Of a stretch of 64,000 bases of DNA, positions 24,439 through 34,866 are shown one piece after another. The notes under the pieces were generated by a model. That model was not told the DNA's origin and ran no database searches. It saw nothing but the letters and a program-made list of their open reading frames with translations. The first letter of the stretch is position 1, and the number at the start of each line of letters is the position of its first letter. A program made the position numbers and the translations under genes. The stretch covers positions 62,001-126,000 of the forward strand of contig NZ_JADZLT010000040.1 of assembly GCF_015904235.1 (NCBI RefSeq). Direction: 5' to 3'. The DNA is from Methylobrevis albus (GTDB taxonomy: Bacteria; Pseudomonadota; Alphaproteobacteria; Rhizobiales; Pleomorphomonadaceae).

Positions 24439-27312
24439 ATGAATCTCACCGAACTTGCCCCCGATATCCTGACACTCGACCCGCGCGTGCGCCGCCTCGC
24501 GATCAGCGGTGTGACCTCCGACAGCCGGCAGGTCAGGCCAGGCACGCTGTTCGCGGCACTGCCGGGCAGCAAGGTGCAGGGCGCGAGCTTCATTCCGGAT
24601 GCCGTGAAGGCCGGTGCGGCGGCGATCCTCGTCGACGAGACCGAGGTGCTCCCGGCCGACGTCGCGGTGCCGGTGCTGCGCGACGCCGACCCGCAGCGCC
24701 GTTTCGCCCGCCTCGTCGCCCGCTTCTACGGCCCGCAGCCCGAAACCGTGGTGGCGGTCACCGGCACCAACGGCAAGACCTCGGTCGCCTCGTTCGTCCG
24801 CCAGATCTGGCAGGTGCTGGGCAAGGATGCGGCGAGCGTCGGCACCGTCGGCGTGGTGGCGCGGGGCATCGAGCGCTACGGCAACCTGACGACGCCCGAT
24901 CCGGTGACGCTGCACAAGACGCTGGGCGAGCTCAACCGTGACGGCATCGACCACGTCGCACTGGAGGCCTCGTCGCACGGCCTCGTGCAGCGGCGGCTCG
25001 ACGGGCTGCGGCTGGCGGCGGGCGCCTTCACCAACATCACCCGCGACCATCTCGACTATCACGGCACCTTCGAGGCCTATCTCGCGGCGAAGATGCGCCT
25101 GTTCGACACGGTGCTGGAGCCGGGCGCCGGCGCGGTGATCAACCTCGACGACCGCTACGGCGAGAGCTTCGCCGCCGCCGCCCGCATCAACGGGCTCGAA
25201 CTCGCCACCATCGGCCGCGCCGGCAAGGCGCTGAAGGTGCTCGAGATCGAGCGCGACGGCCTCGCGCAGATCGTCACCGTCGACTTCGGCAAGGGCGCGG
25301 TGCGCGCCAGGGTGCCGCTGGTCGGTGCCTTCCAGGTTTCGAACGCGCTGGTCGCGGCGGGGCTGGCGGTGGCGACGGGGGCGAACTGGGACGATGCGCT
25401 GGAAGCGATGGCGGGCCTCAAGGGCGCGTCCGGGCGGCTGGAACTCGTCGCGAAGTCGCCGGCCGGGGCGCCGATCTTCGTCGACTACGCCCATACGCCG
25501 GATGCGCTGGAGACCGCGCTCTCCACGCTGCGGCCCTACGTCAAGGGCCGCCTCATGGTGGTGTTCGGCGCCGGCGGCGACCGTGACAAGGGCAAGCGGC
25601 CGCTGATGGGCGACGCCGCGCGCCGGCTCGCCGACGTCGCCATCGTCACCGACGACAACCCGCGCTCGGAGGACCCCTCGGTGATCCGCAGCGAGATCCT
25701 CGTCGCGGTGCCGGGTGCGCGCGAGATCGCCGACCGCGGCGCCGCGATCCGCACCGCCGTCGACGAACTGAAGCCCGGCGACGTGCTGCTCGTCGCCGGC
25801 AAGGGCCACGAGACCGGCCAGATCGTCGGCGACAAGGTGCTGCCGTTCTCCGACCACGACACCGTGCGCGCGGCGCTGCCGGACGCGGTGACCGAATCCG
25901 CCGCGCTGTGGAGCCGCAAGGCGTTTCTCGAAGCGCTCGGCGGCCGCGCCGAGGGCGACGTGCCGGCCGGCATCGACGGCATCACCATCGACAGCCGCAC
26001 TGCGGCGCCGGGCGAAGCCTTCTTCGCCATCAAGGGCGACCGCTTCGACGGCCACGACTTCGTCACCGACGCACTGCTGAACGGCGCCGCCGTGGCGGTG
26101 GTCAGCCGCGAACGGCGGGCCGGCCTGCCGAAGGACGTCGGGCCGCTCGTCGTCGTCGACGACGTGCTGGCCGGGCTCGAGCGCCTCGCGGTGGCGGCCC
26201 GCGCCCGCTCGAAGGCGAAGATCATCGCGGTCACGGGAAGCGTCGGCAAGACGTCGACCAAGGAGGCGCTGCGGCGGACGCTCGGTGAGAGCGGCACGGT
26301 GCATGCCTCCGTCGCCTCGTTCAACAATCACTGGGGCGTGCCGTTGACGCTCGCCCGCCTGCCAGCCGACGCCGAGTTTGGCGTGTTCGAGATCGGCATG
26401 AACCACGCCGGCGAGATCACGCCGCTGACGAAGCTGGTGCGGCCGCACATCGCGATCGTCACCACGGTGGCGCCGGTGCATCTCGAGCACTTCGCCAACG
26501 TCGAGGCGATCGCCGACGCCAAGGCGGAAATCTTCGCCGGGCTGGAGCCGGGCGGCATCGCGATCCTCAACGCCGGCAACAACCAGTTCGAGCGGCTCGC
26601 CGCCGCGGCGCAGGCCGCGGGCGCCACCGTCGTCGACTTCGGTGGCCGGGAGAGCGCGGCTCGGATCGTCAAGTGCGCGCTGAACGAGACCTGTTCGGCG
26701 GTGAACGCCGAGATCCTCGGCGAGCCGATGGCCTACAAGATCGGCGCGCCGGGCCGGCACCTCGCGGAGAACAGCCTCGCGGTGCTCGCCGCGGTGAAGC
26801 TCGCCGGCGCCGACATCGGCCGCGCCTGCCTCGCCTTCCAGGACCTCGAGCAGCCGAAGGGTCGCGGCCGCCGGCACCGGCTCGATGTGAAGGGCGGTAC
26901 GGCGACGCTGATCGACGAGAGCTACAACGCCAACCCCGCGTCGATGCGCGCGGCGCTGCGCATCCTCGGGCTGGCGCAGCCGGGGGCGGGCGGTCGGCGG
27001 GTCGCGGTGCTCGGCGACATGCTGGAACTCGGGCCCCGCGGCGCCGACCTGCACGCAGCCCTCGCCCGCGTCATCGCCAAGAACGACATCCAGCGCGTGC
27101 ACTGCGCCGGACCGCAGATGAAGTCGCTGTGGGACGCCTTGCCCGAAGCGCAGCGCGGCGCGTATGCGGTCGCGGCGGCGAAGCTCGAATCGGTGCTGAA
27201 GGCGGAGCTCTCTCCCGGCGACGTGATCATGATCAAGGGTTCCCTCGGGAGCCGCATGGGTCCGCTGGTAGAGGCGTTGCTCGACGCCTTCGGCGAGCAC
27301 CCGGACGCCTGA
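24439..27312 (+). CDS. murEF: Fused MurE-MurF: UDP-MurNAc-tripeptide synthetase and D-Ala-D-Ala-adding enzyme
   Basis: One uninterrupted 957-residue ORF contains two consecutive Mur ligases. Residues 1 to about 483 are MurE (adds meso-diaminopimelate): N-terminal VTSDSRQVRPGTLFAALPG, P-loop VTGTNGKTSV (about 108-117) and the DNPR DAP-specificity motif (DDNPRSEDPSV, about 406). From about residue 490 comes MurF (adds D-Ala-D-Ala): LWSRKAFLEALGG, ITIDSRTAAPGEAFFAIKGD, P-loop VTGSVGKTST (about 598) and the YNANPASMRAALRIL motif. A GTG codon at 25888 (residue 484) could in principle restart translation, but no ribosome-binding site precedes it and no stop separates the halves. These enzymes act in sequence, so fusion could channel UDP-MurNAc-tripeptide. 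Most alphaproteobacteria have separate genes; the fusion is unusual. Confidence 0.95.
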   Translation: MNLTELAPDILTLDPRVRRLAISGVTSDSRQVRPGTLFAALPGSKVQGASFIPDAVKAGAAAILVDETEVLPADVAVPVLRDADPQRRFARLVARFYGPQPETVVAVTGTNGKTSVASFVRQIWQVLGKDAASVGTVGVVARGIERYGNLTTPDPVTLHKTLGELNRDGIDHVALEASSHGLVQRRLDGLRLAAGAFTNITRDHLDYHGTFEAYLAAKMRLFDTVLEPGAGAVINLDDRYGESFAAAARINGLELATIGRAGKALKVLEIERDGLAQIVTVDFGKGAVRARVPLVGAFQVSNALVAAGLAVATGANWDDALEAMAGLKGASGRLELVAKSPAGAPIFVDYAHTPDALETALSTLRPYVKGRLMVVFGAGGDRDKGKRPLMGDAARRLADVAIVTDDNPRSEDPSVIRSEILVAVPGAREIADRGAAIRTAVDELKPGDVLLVAGKGHETGQIVGDKVLPFSDHDTVRAALPDAVTESAALWSRKAFLEALGGRAEGDVPAGIDGITIDSRTAAPGEAFFAIKGDRFDGHDFVTDALLNGAAVAVVSRERRAGLPKDVGPLVVVDDVLAGLERLAVAARARSKAKIIAVTGSVGKTSTKEALRRTLGESGTVHASVASFNNHWGVPLTLARLPADAEFGVFEIGMNHAGEITPLTKLVRPHIAIVTTVAPVHLEHFANVEAIADAKAEIFAGLEPGGIAILNAGNNQFERLAAAAQAAGATVVDFGGRESAARIVKCALNETCSAVNAEILGEPMAYKIGAPGRHLAENSLAVLAAVKLAGADIGRACLAFQDLEQPKGRGRRHRLDVKGGTATLIDESYNANPASMRAALRILGLAQPGAGGRRVAVLGDMLELGPRGADLHAALARVIAKNDIQRVHCAGPQMKSLWDALPEAQRGAYAVAAAKLESVLKAELSPGDVIMIKGSLGSRMGPLVEALLDAFGEHPDA

Positions 27313-27476
27313 CCTCGATCCGGCGGCCGCAACCGGCCGCCGCCAACCATCCGAGCCGGCCGCCCAGGGCGCCGGCGATCTGAAACAAGGGCCGGCGCAA
27401 GGCCCATCGGCCGGCGGGATTCCCCGCACGGGCCGCGCGCCGGCAGACCGCCACACCTCCCGAGGGCACCGCCTCC

Positions 27477-28592
27477 ATGCTCGTCTTCCTGGCCGAACTC
27501 GCCGGACAACTCTCCGCCCTCAACGTGTTCCGGTACATCACCTTCCGGACGGGAGCCGCGATGATGACCGCGCTGCTCTTCGTCTTCCTGCTCGGTCCGT
27601 CGATCATCGCCTCGCTGCGCCTGCGCCAGGGCAAGGGGCAGCCGATCCGCGCCGACGGCCCGCAGACGCACCTGATGAAGCAGGGCACGCCGACGATGGG
27701 CGGACTGATGATCCTGTCCGGCCTCGTCATCTCGACGCTGCTCTGGGCGGACCTGCGCAGCGGCCTCGTCTGGGCGGTGCTGCTCGTGACGCTCGCCTTC
27801 GGCGCGATCGGCTTCTACGACGACTACCTCAAGGTGACGAAGCAGTCGCACAAGGGCTTCTCGGGCCGCGCGCGGCTCGGCATCGAGTTCCTCGTCGCCG
27901 GCATCGCCTGCTTTGCCATCGTCTGGATCGGCGAGCAGGCGGCGGTGTCGCCGAATGTCTCCGTCGAGCCCGGGCTGCCGTCGTCGCTGGCGCTGCCGTT
28001 CCTGAAGGACGTGCTGATCAACCTCGGCTGGTTCTTCATCCCGTTCGGCGCATTCGTGATCGTCGCGGCCGGCAACGCGGTGAACCTCACCGACGGGCTC
28101 GACGGCCTCGCCATCGTGCCGATGATGATCGCCGCCGCGAGCTTCGGCCTGATCGCCTACCTCTCCGGCAACAAGGTGTTCGCCGACTACCTGCAGATCC
28201 ACTATGTCGTCGGCACCGGCGAGCTCGCGGTGATCTGCGGCGCGATGCTCGGCGCCGGGCTCGGCTTCCTCTGGTTCAACGCGCCGCCGGCGGCGATCTT
28301 CATGGGCGATACCGGCTCGCTGGCGCTTGGCGGCATGCTCGGCACCATTGCCGTCGCCACTAAGCACGAGATCGTGCTGGCCATCATCGGCGGCCTGTTC
28401 GTGCTCGAGGCGATCTCGGTGATCATCCAGGTCGTCTCGTTCAAGACCACCGGCAAGCGCGTCTTCCGGATGGCCCCGATCCATCATCACTTCGAGCATA
28501 TGGGCTGGACGGAGGCCCAGGTCGTGATCCGTTTCTGGATCATCGCCGTCGTCCTCGCCCTGCTCGGCCTCGCAACCCTGAAGCTGAGATGA
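27477..28592 (+). CDS. mraY: Phospho-N-acetylmuramoyl-pentapeptide transferase
   Basis: A 371-residue integral membrane enzyme with about ten helices that transfers phospho-MurNAc-pentapeptide onto undecaprenyl phosphate, making lipid I. Family signatures: [37 protein letters not shown], the active-site [13 protein letters not shown] and [14 protein letters not shown], and the HHHFE motif near the C-terminus. A gap of 164 bases from murE-murF contains no separate feature. Placed before murD in the same operon. Confidence 0.97.
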   Translation: MLVFLAELAGQLSALNVFRYITFRTGAAMMTALLFVFLLGPSIIASLRLRQGKGQPIRADGPQTHLMKQGTPTMGGLMILSGLVISTLLWADLRSGLVWAVLLVTLAFGAIGFYDDYLKVTKQSHKGFSGRARLGIEFLVAGIACFAIVWIGEQAAVSPNVSVEPGLPSSLALPFLKDVLINLGWFFIPFGAFVIVAAGNAVNLTDGLDGLAIVPMMIAAASFGLIAYLSGNKVFADYLQIHYVVGTGELAVICGAMLGAGLGFLWFNAPPAAIFMGDTGSLALGGMLGTIAVATKHEIVLAIIGGLFVLEAISVIIQVVSFKTTGKRVFRMAPIHHHFEHMGWTEAQVVIRFWIIAVVLALLGLATLKLR

Positions 28593-28599
28593 ATTCGGT

Positions 28600-30000
28600 A
28601 TGATTCCAGTCACCAGCCTCGCCGACCAGCGCGTCGCCCTGTTCGGTCTCGGAGGATCCGGTCTCGCCACCGCCCGCGCGCTCGTCGCGGGCGGCGCGGT
28701 CGTGACCGCCTTCGACGACGATCCGGAGAAGGTCGAGGCGGCCGAGCGGCAGGGCGTCCCGACCGGCGATCTCACCACCGCCGATTTCGCGCCGTTCGCC
28801 TGCCTGGTCCTCGCGCCCGGCGTGCCGCTGACGCATCCCGCGCCGCACTGGAGCGTGGAGAAGGCGCGGGCGGCCGGCATCGAGGTGATCGGCGATATCG
28901 AGCTGTTCGCCCGCGAGCGGCGCAAGGTGGCGCCCGCAGCGCCGTTCATCGCCATCACCGGCACCAACGGCAAGTCGACCACGACGGCGCTGATCGCGCA
29001 CATGCTGCGCCAGGCCGGCCGCGACGTGCAGCTCGGCGGCAACATCGGCACGGCGATCCTGTCGCTCGACCCGATCACCGCCGACCGCACCTATGTCGTC
29101 GAGTGCTCGTCGTACCAGATCGACCTCGCCCCGACGATCGACCCCTCGGTGGCGGTGCTGCTCAACCTCTCGCCCGACCATCTCGACCGGCACGGCGACA
29201 TGGACGGCTATGCCGCGGTCAAGGAACGGCTGATCGCCGGGGCGGAGCTCGCCGTGATCGGCGTCGACGATGCCTGGTCGAGCGCGATCGCCGACCGGCG
29301 CGCGGCCGCCGGCCTGCCGCTGAAGCGGATCTCGACCCACGGCTCGGTGAAGGACGGCATCTGGGCGATCGGCCAGCGCGTCGTCGAGCCGATCGGCCTC
29401 GCCCAGACGGTAATCATCGACCTCTCCAGCCACGCGGTGCTGCGCGGCGTGCACAATGCCCAGAACGTCGCGGCGGCGGTGGCGGCGACGCGCGGCGTCA
29501 GCCTCGGCCTCGACGAGGTGCGCGCCGGCATCATGTCGTTCCCGGGCCTTGCCCACCGCATGGAGCCGGTCGGCCGCATCGGCAAGGTGACGATCGTCAA
29601 CGATTCCAAGGCGACCAACGCGGACGCCGCCGCCAAGGCGCTGGCGAGCTATCCCGGCAATATCTTCTGGATCCTCGGCGGCAAGCCGAAGGCCGGGGGC
29701 ATCGAGCCGCTCGCCGGCTTCTTCCCGCGCATCGCCAAGGCCTACCTGATCGGCGAGGCCGCCGAGGCCTTCGCCGCGACGCTCGGCAGCGTCGTGCCGT
29801 TCGAGACCTGCGGCACGCTCGAGGCCGCGGTGCCGGCGGCGATCGCCGACGCGGTGGCGCAGGGGCGTGACGCGACCGTGCTGCTCTCGCCGGCCTGCGC
29901 CAGCTTCGACCAGTTCCGCAACTTCGAGATCCGCGGCGACGCCTTCCGCGATCTCGCCCTCGCCGTCGAAGGGGTCGTGCCCTTCAAGGAGAACAGCTGA
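28600..30000 (+). CDS. murD: UDP-N-acetylmuramoyl-L-alanine:D-glutamate ligase
   Basis: A 466-residue Mur ligase that adds D-glutamate to UDP-MurNAc-L-alanine. The N-terminal Rossmann domain holds [22 protein letters not shown], the central P-loop is [14 protein letters not shown] (about residues 118-131), and the MurD-typical [11 protein letters not shown] and [13 protein letters not shown]...[16 protein letters not shown] follow. It is the second of the cytosolic Mur steps, although it is encoded after mraY. Its last base (TGA) overlaps the ftsW start (ATG) by one base. Confidence 0.96.
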   Translation: MIPVTSLADQRVALFGLGGSGLATARALVAGGAVVTAFDDDPEKVEAAERQGVPTGDLTTADFAPFACLVLAPGVPLTHPAPHWSVEKARAAGIEVIGDIELFARERRKVAPAAPFIAITGTNGKSTTTALIAHMLRQAGRDVQLGGNIGTAILSLDPITADRTYVVECSSYQIDLAPTIDPSVAVLLNLSPDHLDRHGDMDGYAAVKERLIAGAELAVIGVDDAWSSAIADRRAAAGLPLKRISTHGSVKDGIWAIGQRVVEPIGLAQTVIIDLSSHAVLRGVHNAQNVAAAVAATRGVSLGLDEVRAGIMSFPGLAHRMEPVGRIGKVTIVNDSKATNADAAAKALASYPGNIFWILGGKPKAGGIEPLAGFFPRIAKAYLIGEAAEAFAATLGSVVPFETCGTLEAAVPAAIADAVAQGRDATVLLSPACASFDQFRNFEIRGDAFRDLALAVEGVVPFKENS

Positions 30001-31166
30001 TGGTCTCGCGCGCCGAACGGGGCATCCTCGCCGACTGGTGGTTCACCGTCGACAAGCTGCTGCTGATCGCCTTCCTCGCCCTGATCTTCAGCGGCATAGT
30101 GCTGTCGCTGGCGGCCAGCCCGGCCGTCGCCGAGCGCATCGGCATCGCCGACACCTATTACTTCGTGAAGCGGCACGCGGTGTTCTGCGTGCCGGCCATC
30201 GTGCTGTTGATCGGCGTCTCGTTCATGGACCCGCGCACCGTCAGGCGCTTCGCGCTGGCGCTGTTCGTGATCGGCATCGTGCTGCTGATCGCGACGCTGT
30301 TCATCGGCCCGGAGGTCAAGGGCTCGCGGCGCTGGCTCAACATCGCCGGCATCTCGGTGCAGCCGTCGGAGTTCGTGAAACCAGCGTTCACGGTGCTCTG
30401 CGCCTTCCTCTTTGCTGAAAACCTGCGCCGGCCGGAGGTGCCCGGGCGGCTGCTGTCGTTCATGCTGCTCGGCATGGTCGTGGCGCTGCTCGTCGCCCAG
30501 CCCGACTTCGGCCAGACCGTGCTGGTCAGCACCGTCTGGGGCGGGCTGCTGTTCATGGCCGGCATGAGCTGGGTGCTGATCGCCAGCGTCGGCATTGCCG
30601 GCGTCGTCGGCATCGTCGGCGCCTACTTCAGCATCGACCACGTGCGCTCGCGCATCGATCGCTTCCTCGACCCCGAATCCGGCGACACCTTCCAGGTCGA
30701 CGCGGCGATCGACAGCGTGATCCGCGGCGGCTGGCTCGGGCGCGGGCCGGGCGAGGGCACCGTGAAGCGCATCCTGCCCGACAGCCACACCGACTTCGTG
30801 TTCGCGGTGGCGGCGGAAGAGTTCGGCATCGTGCTCTGCCTCGGCCTCGTGGCGCTGTTCGCCTTCATCGTGCTGCGTGGCCTCGCCCATGCGGCGCGCG
30901 AGAGCGACGGCTACGTCCGGCTCGCCACCTCCGGCCTCGTCATGCTGTTCGGGCTGCAGTCCTGCATCAACATGGCGGTGAGCCTGCACCTGATGCCGTC
31001 GAAGGGCATGACGCTGCCGTTCATCTCCTATGGCGGTTCGTCGCTGATGGCCGCCGCGCTCTCGATGGGCATGGTGCTGGCGCTGACGCGCCGCCGCGCC
31101 AACCAGACCCGCTACGTCGCGCCGCTCGGCTTCGAGCCGGTGATGGCCGCGCGCGGCGCGGCCTGA
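30000..31166 (+). CDS. ftsW: Septal peptidoglycan polymerase FtsW
   Basis: A 388-residue SEDS-family glycosyltransferase with about ten membrane helices. It polymerises lipid II into glycan strands at the division site and acts with FtsI. Features: RWLNIAGISVQPSEFVKPAFTVLCA, the catalytic/flip segment around GRGPGEGTVKRILPDSHTDFVFAVAAEEFG and the C-terminal LMPSKGMTLPFISYGGSSLMAAALSMGMVLAL. Assignment to FtsW rather than RodA follows from the setting. Starts one base overlapping murD; murG follows after 10 bases. Confidence 0.95.
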   Translation: MVSRAERGILADWWFTVDKLLLIAFLALIFSGIVLSLAASPAVAERIGIADTYYFVKRHAVFCVPAIVLLIGVSFMDPRTVRRFALALFVIGIVLLIATLFIGPEVKGSRRWLNIAGISVQPSEFVKPAFTVLCAFLFAENLRRPEVPGRLLSFMLLGMVVALLVAQPDFGQTVLVSTVWGGLLFMAGMSWVLIASVGIAGVVGIVGAYFSIDHVRSRIDRFLDPESGDTFQVDAAIDSVIRGGWLGRGPGEGTVKRILPDSHTDFVFAVAAEEFGIVLCLGLVALFAFIVLRGLAHAARESDGYVRLATSGLVMLFGLQSCINMAVSLHLMPSKGMTLPFISYGGSSLMAAALSMGMVLALTRRRANQTRYVAPLGFEPVMAARGAA

Positions 31167-31176
31167 GGGGGAGGGC

Positions 31177-32298
31177 ATGGGGGCGACCTTCCTTCTTGCC
31201 GCCGGCGGGACCGGCGGCCACCTGTTTCCGGCCGAGGCGCTGGCGGGCGAACTCAGCCGCCGCGGCCACGTCGTGGAGCTTGCGACCGACCACCGCGTCG
31301 CCGACTACGGCGGCGACTTTCCCGCGCGCGCCGTGCACATCGTGCCGTCGGCGACCTTCGGCGACCGCTCGCCGCTCGGCATGCTGAAATCCGCGGTGAA
31401 GCTCACGCGCGGCTATTTCGCGGCGCGGGCGCTGGTGAAGCGGCTGAAGCCGAACGCGGTGATCGGCTTCGGCGGCTATCCGACCGTGCCGCCGCTCTCC
31501 GCCGCCCTGTCGCTGCGGGTGCCGACGATGGTGCACGAGGCGAATGCGGTGATGGGCCGTGCCAACCGCTTCCTCGCGGGCAAGGTCACTGCGGTCGCCA
31601 CCGGCTTCTCCGAGACCGGGTTGATGGGGACGGCCGGGCCGAAGGCGGTGCATACCGGCAATCCGGTGCGCCAGCGGGTGCTCGACGCGCGCACGCCCTA
31701 CCAGGCGCCGGTGCCGGGCGGCGTGTTCCGCCTCGTCGTGTTCGGCGGCAGCCAGGGCGCGCGGGTGTTCTCCGACCTCGTGCCCCCCGCCGTGGCGCTG
31801 ATGGCGCCGGACCTCCGCCGCCGGCTCGAAGTCGTGCAGCAGGCGCGGCCGGAGGATGCGGAGCGCGTCGCCGCCGCCTATGCCGCGCTCGGCGTCACCC
31901 CGTCGATCGCCGCCTTCTTCGGCGACCTGCCGGCGCGGCTCGCGGCGGCGCATCTCGTCGTCTGCCGCTCGGGCGCCTCGACGGTGGCCGAACTCGGCGT
32001 GCTCGGCCGGCCGTCGATCCTGGTGCCGCTGCCGCATGCGCTCGACAACGACCAGAAGACCAACGGCCAGCGGCTCGAGGCCGCCGGCGGCGCTCTTCTC
32101 GCCGAGCAGGCCGGCCTGACGCCGGAGCGGCTCGCCGCCCTGCTCACCGACCTGATGCAGGCACCAGACCGCCTCGCCCTGATGGCGGATGCGGCGGCGG
32201 CGACCGGGCGCGCCGATGCCGTCACCCGCCTTGCCAACCTCGCCGAGCGCGTCGCCGCCGGCAGCCATTCCGTGATTTCGAGGACCACCACCCCATGA
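31177..32298 (+). CDS. murG: UDP-GlcNAc:undecaprenyl-PP-MurNAc-pentapeptide GlcNAc transferase
   Basis: A 373-residue GT28 glycosyltransferase on the inner face of the cytoplasmic membrane that adds GlcNAc to lipid I, giving lipid II. Characteristic motifs are [44 protein letters not shown], the nucleotide-binding [15 protein letters not shown] and [31 protein letters not shown]. It starts with ATG 31177 and its stop overlaps murC's start by four bases. Confidence 0.97.
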   Translation: MGATFLLAAGGTGGHLFPAEALAGELSRRGHVVELATDHRVADYGGDFPARAVHIVPSATFGDRSPLGMLKSAVKLTRGYFAARALVKRLKPNAVIGFGGYPTVPPLSAALSLRVPTMVHEANAVMGRANRFLAGKVTAVATGFSETGLMGTAGPKAVHTGNPVRQRVLDARTPYQAPVPGGVFRLVVFGGSQGARVFSDLVPPAVALMAPDLRRRLEVVQQARPEDAERVAAAYAALGVTPSIAAFFGDLPARLAAAHLVVCRSGASTVAELGVLGRPSILVPLPHALDNDQKTNGQRLEAAGGALLAEQAGLTPERLAALLTDLMQAPDRLALMADAAAATGRADAVTRLANLAERVAAGSHSVISRTTTP

Positions 32299-33701
32299 AG
32301 ATGCCCCGCGACATCGGCCCCGTGCATTTCGTCGGCATCGGCGGGATCGGCATGAGCGGCATCGCCGAGGTGCTGCTCAGCCTCGGCTACCGGGTGCAGG
32401 GATCCGACGTCGCCGAGGGCGCCAACGTCGAGCGCCTGCGCGCCAAGGGCATCCCCGTCGCCGTCGGCCATGCCGCCGAGAACCTCGGCCTCGCCGCCGT
32501 CGTCGTCGTCTCCTCGGCGATCAAGCGCGACAACCCGGAACTCGTCGCCGCGCGGGAAAAATTCCTGCCGATCGTGCGCCGGGCCGAGATGCTCGCCGAG
32601 CTGATGCGCTTCAAGCAGGCGATCGCCATCGGCGGCACGCACGGCAAGACCACCACCACCTCGCTGGTCGCCGCGCTGCTCGACGCCGGCGGGCTCGATC
32701 CGACCGTCATCAACGGCGGCATCATCAACGCCTACGGCACCAACGCCCGCATGGGTGGCGGCGACTGGATGGTGGTCGAGGCGGACGAGAGCGACGGCAC
32801 CTTCGTCAAGCTGCCCGCCGACATCGCCGTCGTCACCAACATCGACCCCGAGCACCTCGACCACTACGGCACCTTCGACAAGGTGCAGGCGGCGTTCCGT
32901 AACTTCGTCGAGAACGTGCCGTTCTACGGCTTCGCGGTGATGTGCCTCGACCATCCGGAGGTGCAGTCGCTGGTGAGCCGCATCGAGGACCGCCGCATCA
33001 TCACCTACGGCGCCAACCCGCAGGCCGACGTGCGCTTCACGGACCTGCGCACCGAGGCGGGCGCCTCGCAGTTCGCCGTCGAGGTGCGCGACCGCGTCAC
33101 CGGCACGATGCGGTCGATCCCGGCGCTCACCCTGCCGATGCCGGGGCGACACAACGTCTCGAACGCCACTGCGGCGATCGCCGTCGCCGACCAGCTCGGC
33201 ATTCCCGACGAGGCGATCCGGCGCGGCCTCGCCGGCTTCTCGGGCGTCAAGCGTCGCTTCACCCGCACGGGGAGCTGGAACGGCGTCGCGATCTTCGACG
33301 ACTACGGCCACCACCCGGTGGAAATCCGCGCCGTGCTGCGCGCCGCGCGCGACGGCGCCGGCGGCGGCAAGGTGATCGCCATCGTGCAGCCGCACCGCTA
33401 TTCGCGCCTCGCGAGCCTGTTCGGCGAGTTCTCGGCCTGCTTCAACGACGCCGACACGGTGATCATCGCCGACGTCTACGCCGCCGGCGAGGCGCCGCTC
33501 GACGGCGCCAGCCGCGACGCCCTCGTCGCAGGCGCCCGCGCCGCCGGCCACCGCAGCGCCCTGCCGCTCGCCTCCCCCGCCGACCTGCCGGCGATGATCG
33601 CCGCGATGGCAAAGCCCGGCGACTTCGTCGTGTTCCTCGGGGCGGGCAACATCACCCAGTGGGCCTATGCGCTGCCGCAGCAGCTGGCGGAGATCGGGTG
33701 A
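32295..33701 (+). CDS. murC: UDP-N-acetylmuramate:L-alanine ligase
   Basis: A 468-residue Mur ligase that attaches L-alanine to UDP-MurNAc, the first peptide step. The N-terminal nucleotide-binding [22 protein letters not shown]-loop [13 protein letters not shown], and the [31 protein letters not shown] stretch are all canonical. Start ATGA overlaps murG's stop. The end is followed by a pair of inverted repeats before murB. Confidence 0.97.
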   Translation: MKMPRDIGPVHFVGIGGIGMSGIAEVLLSLGYRVQGSDVAEGANVERLRAKGIPVAVGHAAENLGLAAVVVVSSAIKRDNPELVAAREKFLPIVRRAEMLAELMRFKQAIAIGGTHGKTTTTSLVAALLDAGGLDPTVINGGIINAYGTNARMGGGDWMVVEADESDGTFVKLPADIAVVTNIDPEHLDHYGTFDKVQAAFRNFVENVPFYGFAVMCLDHPEVQSLVSRIEDRRIITYGANPQADVRFTDLRTEAGASQFAVEVRDRVTGTMRSIPALTLPMPGRHNVSNATAAIAVADQLGIPDEAIRRGLAGFSGVKRRFTRTGSWNGVAIFDDYGHHPVEIRAVLRAARDGAGGGKVIAIVQPHRYSRLASLFGEFSACFNDADTVIIADVYAAGEAPLDGASRDALVAGARAAGHRSALPLASPADLPAMIAAMAKPGDFVVFLGAGNITQWAYALPQQLAEIG

Positions 33702-33727
33702 TGGGGGTGTCGGTGTTCCCTCGCGAC

Positions 33728-33838
33728 CTCCCCCCCTCCCTGTCCCTCCCCCTCGAGGGGGGAGGGGACCATTTCGGCACGGCTTCGGCGATGATCGTCC
33801 CCTCCCCCCTCGAGGGGGAGGGACAGGGAGGGGGGGAG
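33728..33838. repeat. Pair of 42-bp perfect inverted repeats inside the dcw operon
   Basis: Arms at 33728-33769 and 33797-33838 are exact reverse complements over 42 bases and flank a 27-base spacer, in the gap between murC and murB. In the operon transcript this would form a 42-bp stem, a strong potential processing or transcription-attenuation site. There is no T run after it. Confidence 0.9.
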
Positions 33839-33882
33839 CCGGCCGTCGTCGGCAGCCTCTCCGCGACCCCGGCCCCCCGCTC

Positions 33883-34821
33883 ATGACCAATCTCCTCTCC
33901 CGCCTCCCCACCGTCCGCGGCTCGCTCGAACCCGAGCGCAGCCTCGCCGATCTCACCTGGTTCCGTGCCGGGGGACCGGCCGAGGTGCTGTTCCAGCCGG
34001 CGGACGAGGCGGATCTCGCGGCGTTCATGACGGGCCTGCCGGCCGACGTGCCGGTGACGCTGGTCGGGCTCGGCTCGAACCTCCTCGTGCGCGACGGCGG
34101 CATTCGCGGCGTCACGATCCGGCTGTCGCAGCGCGGCTTCGGCCAGGTGACGCCGGTCGGCAGCAACCGGCTCGAGGTCGGGGCAGCGGTGCCGGACAAG
34201 AAGCTCGCGGCGGCGGCGCTCGCCGAGGGGTTGTCGGGGTTCGCCTTCTACCACGGCATTCCCGGCGGCATCGGCGGGGCGCTGCGGATGAACGCCGGGG
34301 CGCACGGCGTGGAGACGCGCCAGCGCGTCGTCGAAGTGCGCGGCGTCACCCGGCAGGGCGCGCGCGTGACCTTCTCCAACGCCGAGATGGGCTACGCCTA
34401 CCGCCATTCGGGCGCGCCGACGGACGTCGTGTTCACGTCCTGCGTTCTGGAAGGCATCCCCGAGGACCGCGACGCGATCCGCCGCGACATGGACGCCGTC
34501 GCCGCCCACCGCGAAGCCTCGCAGCCGGTGCGCTCGCGCACGGGCGGCTCGACCTTCAAGAACCCGGACGGGCATTCCGCCTGGAAGCTCGTCGACGCGG
34601 CCGGCTGCCGCGGCCTGCGCATCGGCGGGGCGGAGGTCTCGGAGATGCACTGCAACTTCCTGATCAACGTCGACGGCGCCACCGGCCACGACCTCGAACT
34701 GCTCGGCGAGACGGTGCGGGCGCGGGTGCTGCAGACGAGCGGCATCCGCCTCGAGTGGGAGATCAAGCGCTTCGGCGATTTCCTGCCCGGCGCCGCGATC
34801 GAGCCGTTTCTCGGCGCCTGA
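33883..34821 (+). CDS. murB: UDP-N-acetylenolpyruvoylglucosamine reductase
   Basis: A 312-residue FAD-dependent reductase that turns UDP-GlcNAc-enolpyruvate into UDP-MurNAc with NADPH. Visible: [34 protein letters not shown], the FAD-binding [49 protein letters not shown] and [17 protein letters not shown] 33883 gives the normal N-terminus; in-frame sequence upstream to 33667 passes through the inverted repeat and is not coding. Separated from murC by the repeat, but same strand. Confidence 0.95.
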   Translation: MTNLLSRLPTVRGSLEPERSLADLTWFRAGGPAEVLFQPADEADLAAFMTGLPADVPVTLVGLGSNLLVRDGGIRGVTIRLSQRGFGQVTPVGSNRLEVGAAVPDKKLAAAALAEGLSGFAFYHGIPGGIGGALRMNAGAHGVETRQRVVEVRGVTRQGARVTFSNAEMGYAYRHSGAPTDVVFTSCVLEGIPEDRDAIRRDMDAVAAHREASQPVRSRTGGSTFKNPDGHSAWKLVDAAGCRGLRIGGAEVSEMHCNFLINVDGATGHDLELLGETVRARVLQTSGIRLEWEIKRFGDFLPGAAIEPFLGA

Positions 34822-34866
34822 ACCTCTGGCCGCTGCGGCGGCGACGACACGGAAAGAACGAACGAG

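Noticed and set aside
25888..27312. A separate murF starting at GTG 25888
   Set aside because: No ribosome-binding site precedes it and no stop codon separates it from murE, so the fused reading is preferred.
24433..27456. A 1007-codon antisense open frame over murE-murF
   Set aside because: High-GC codon structure leaves the opposite frame open; the sense frame is a clear pair of Mur ligases.
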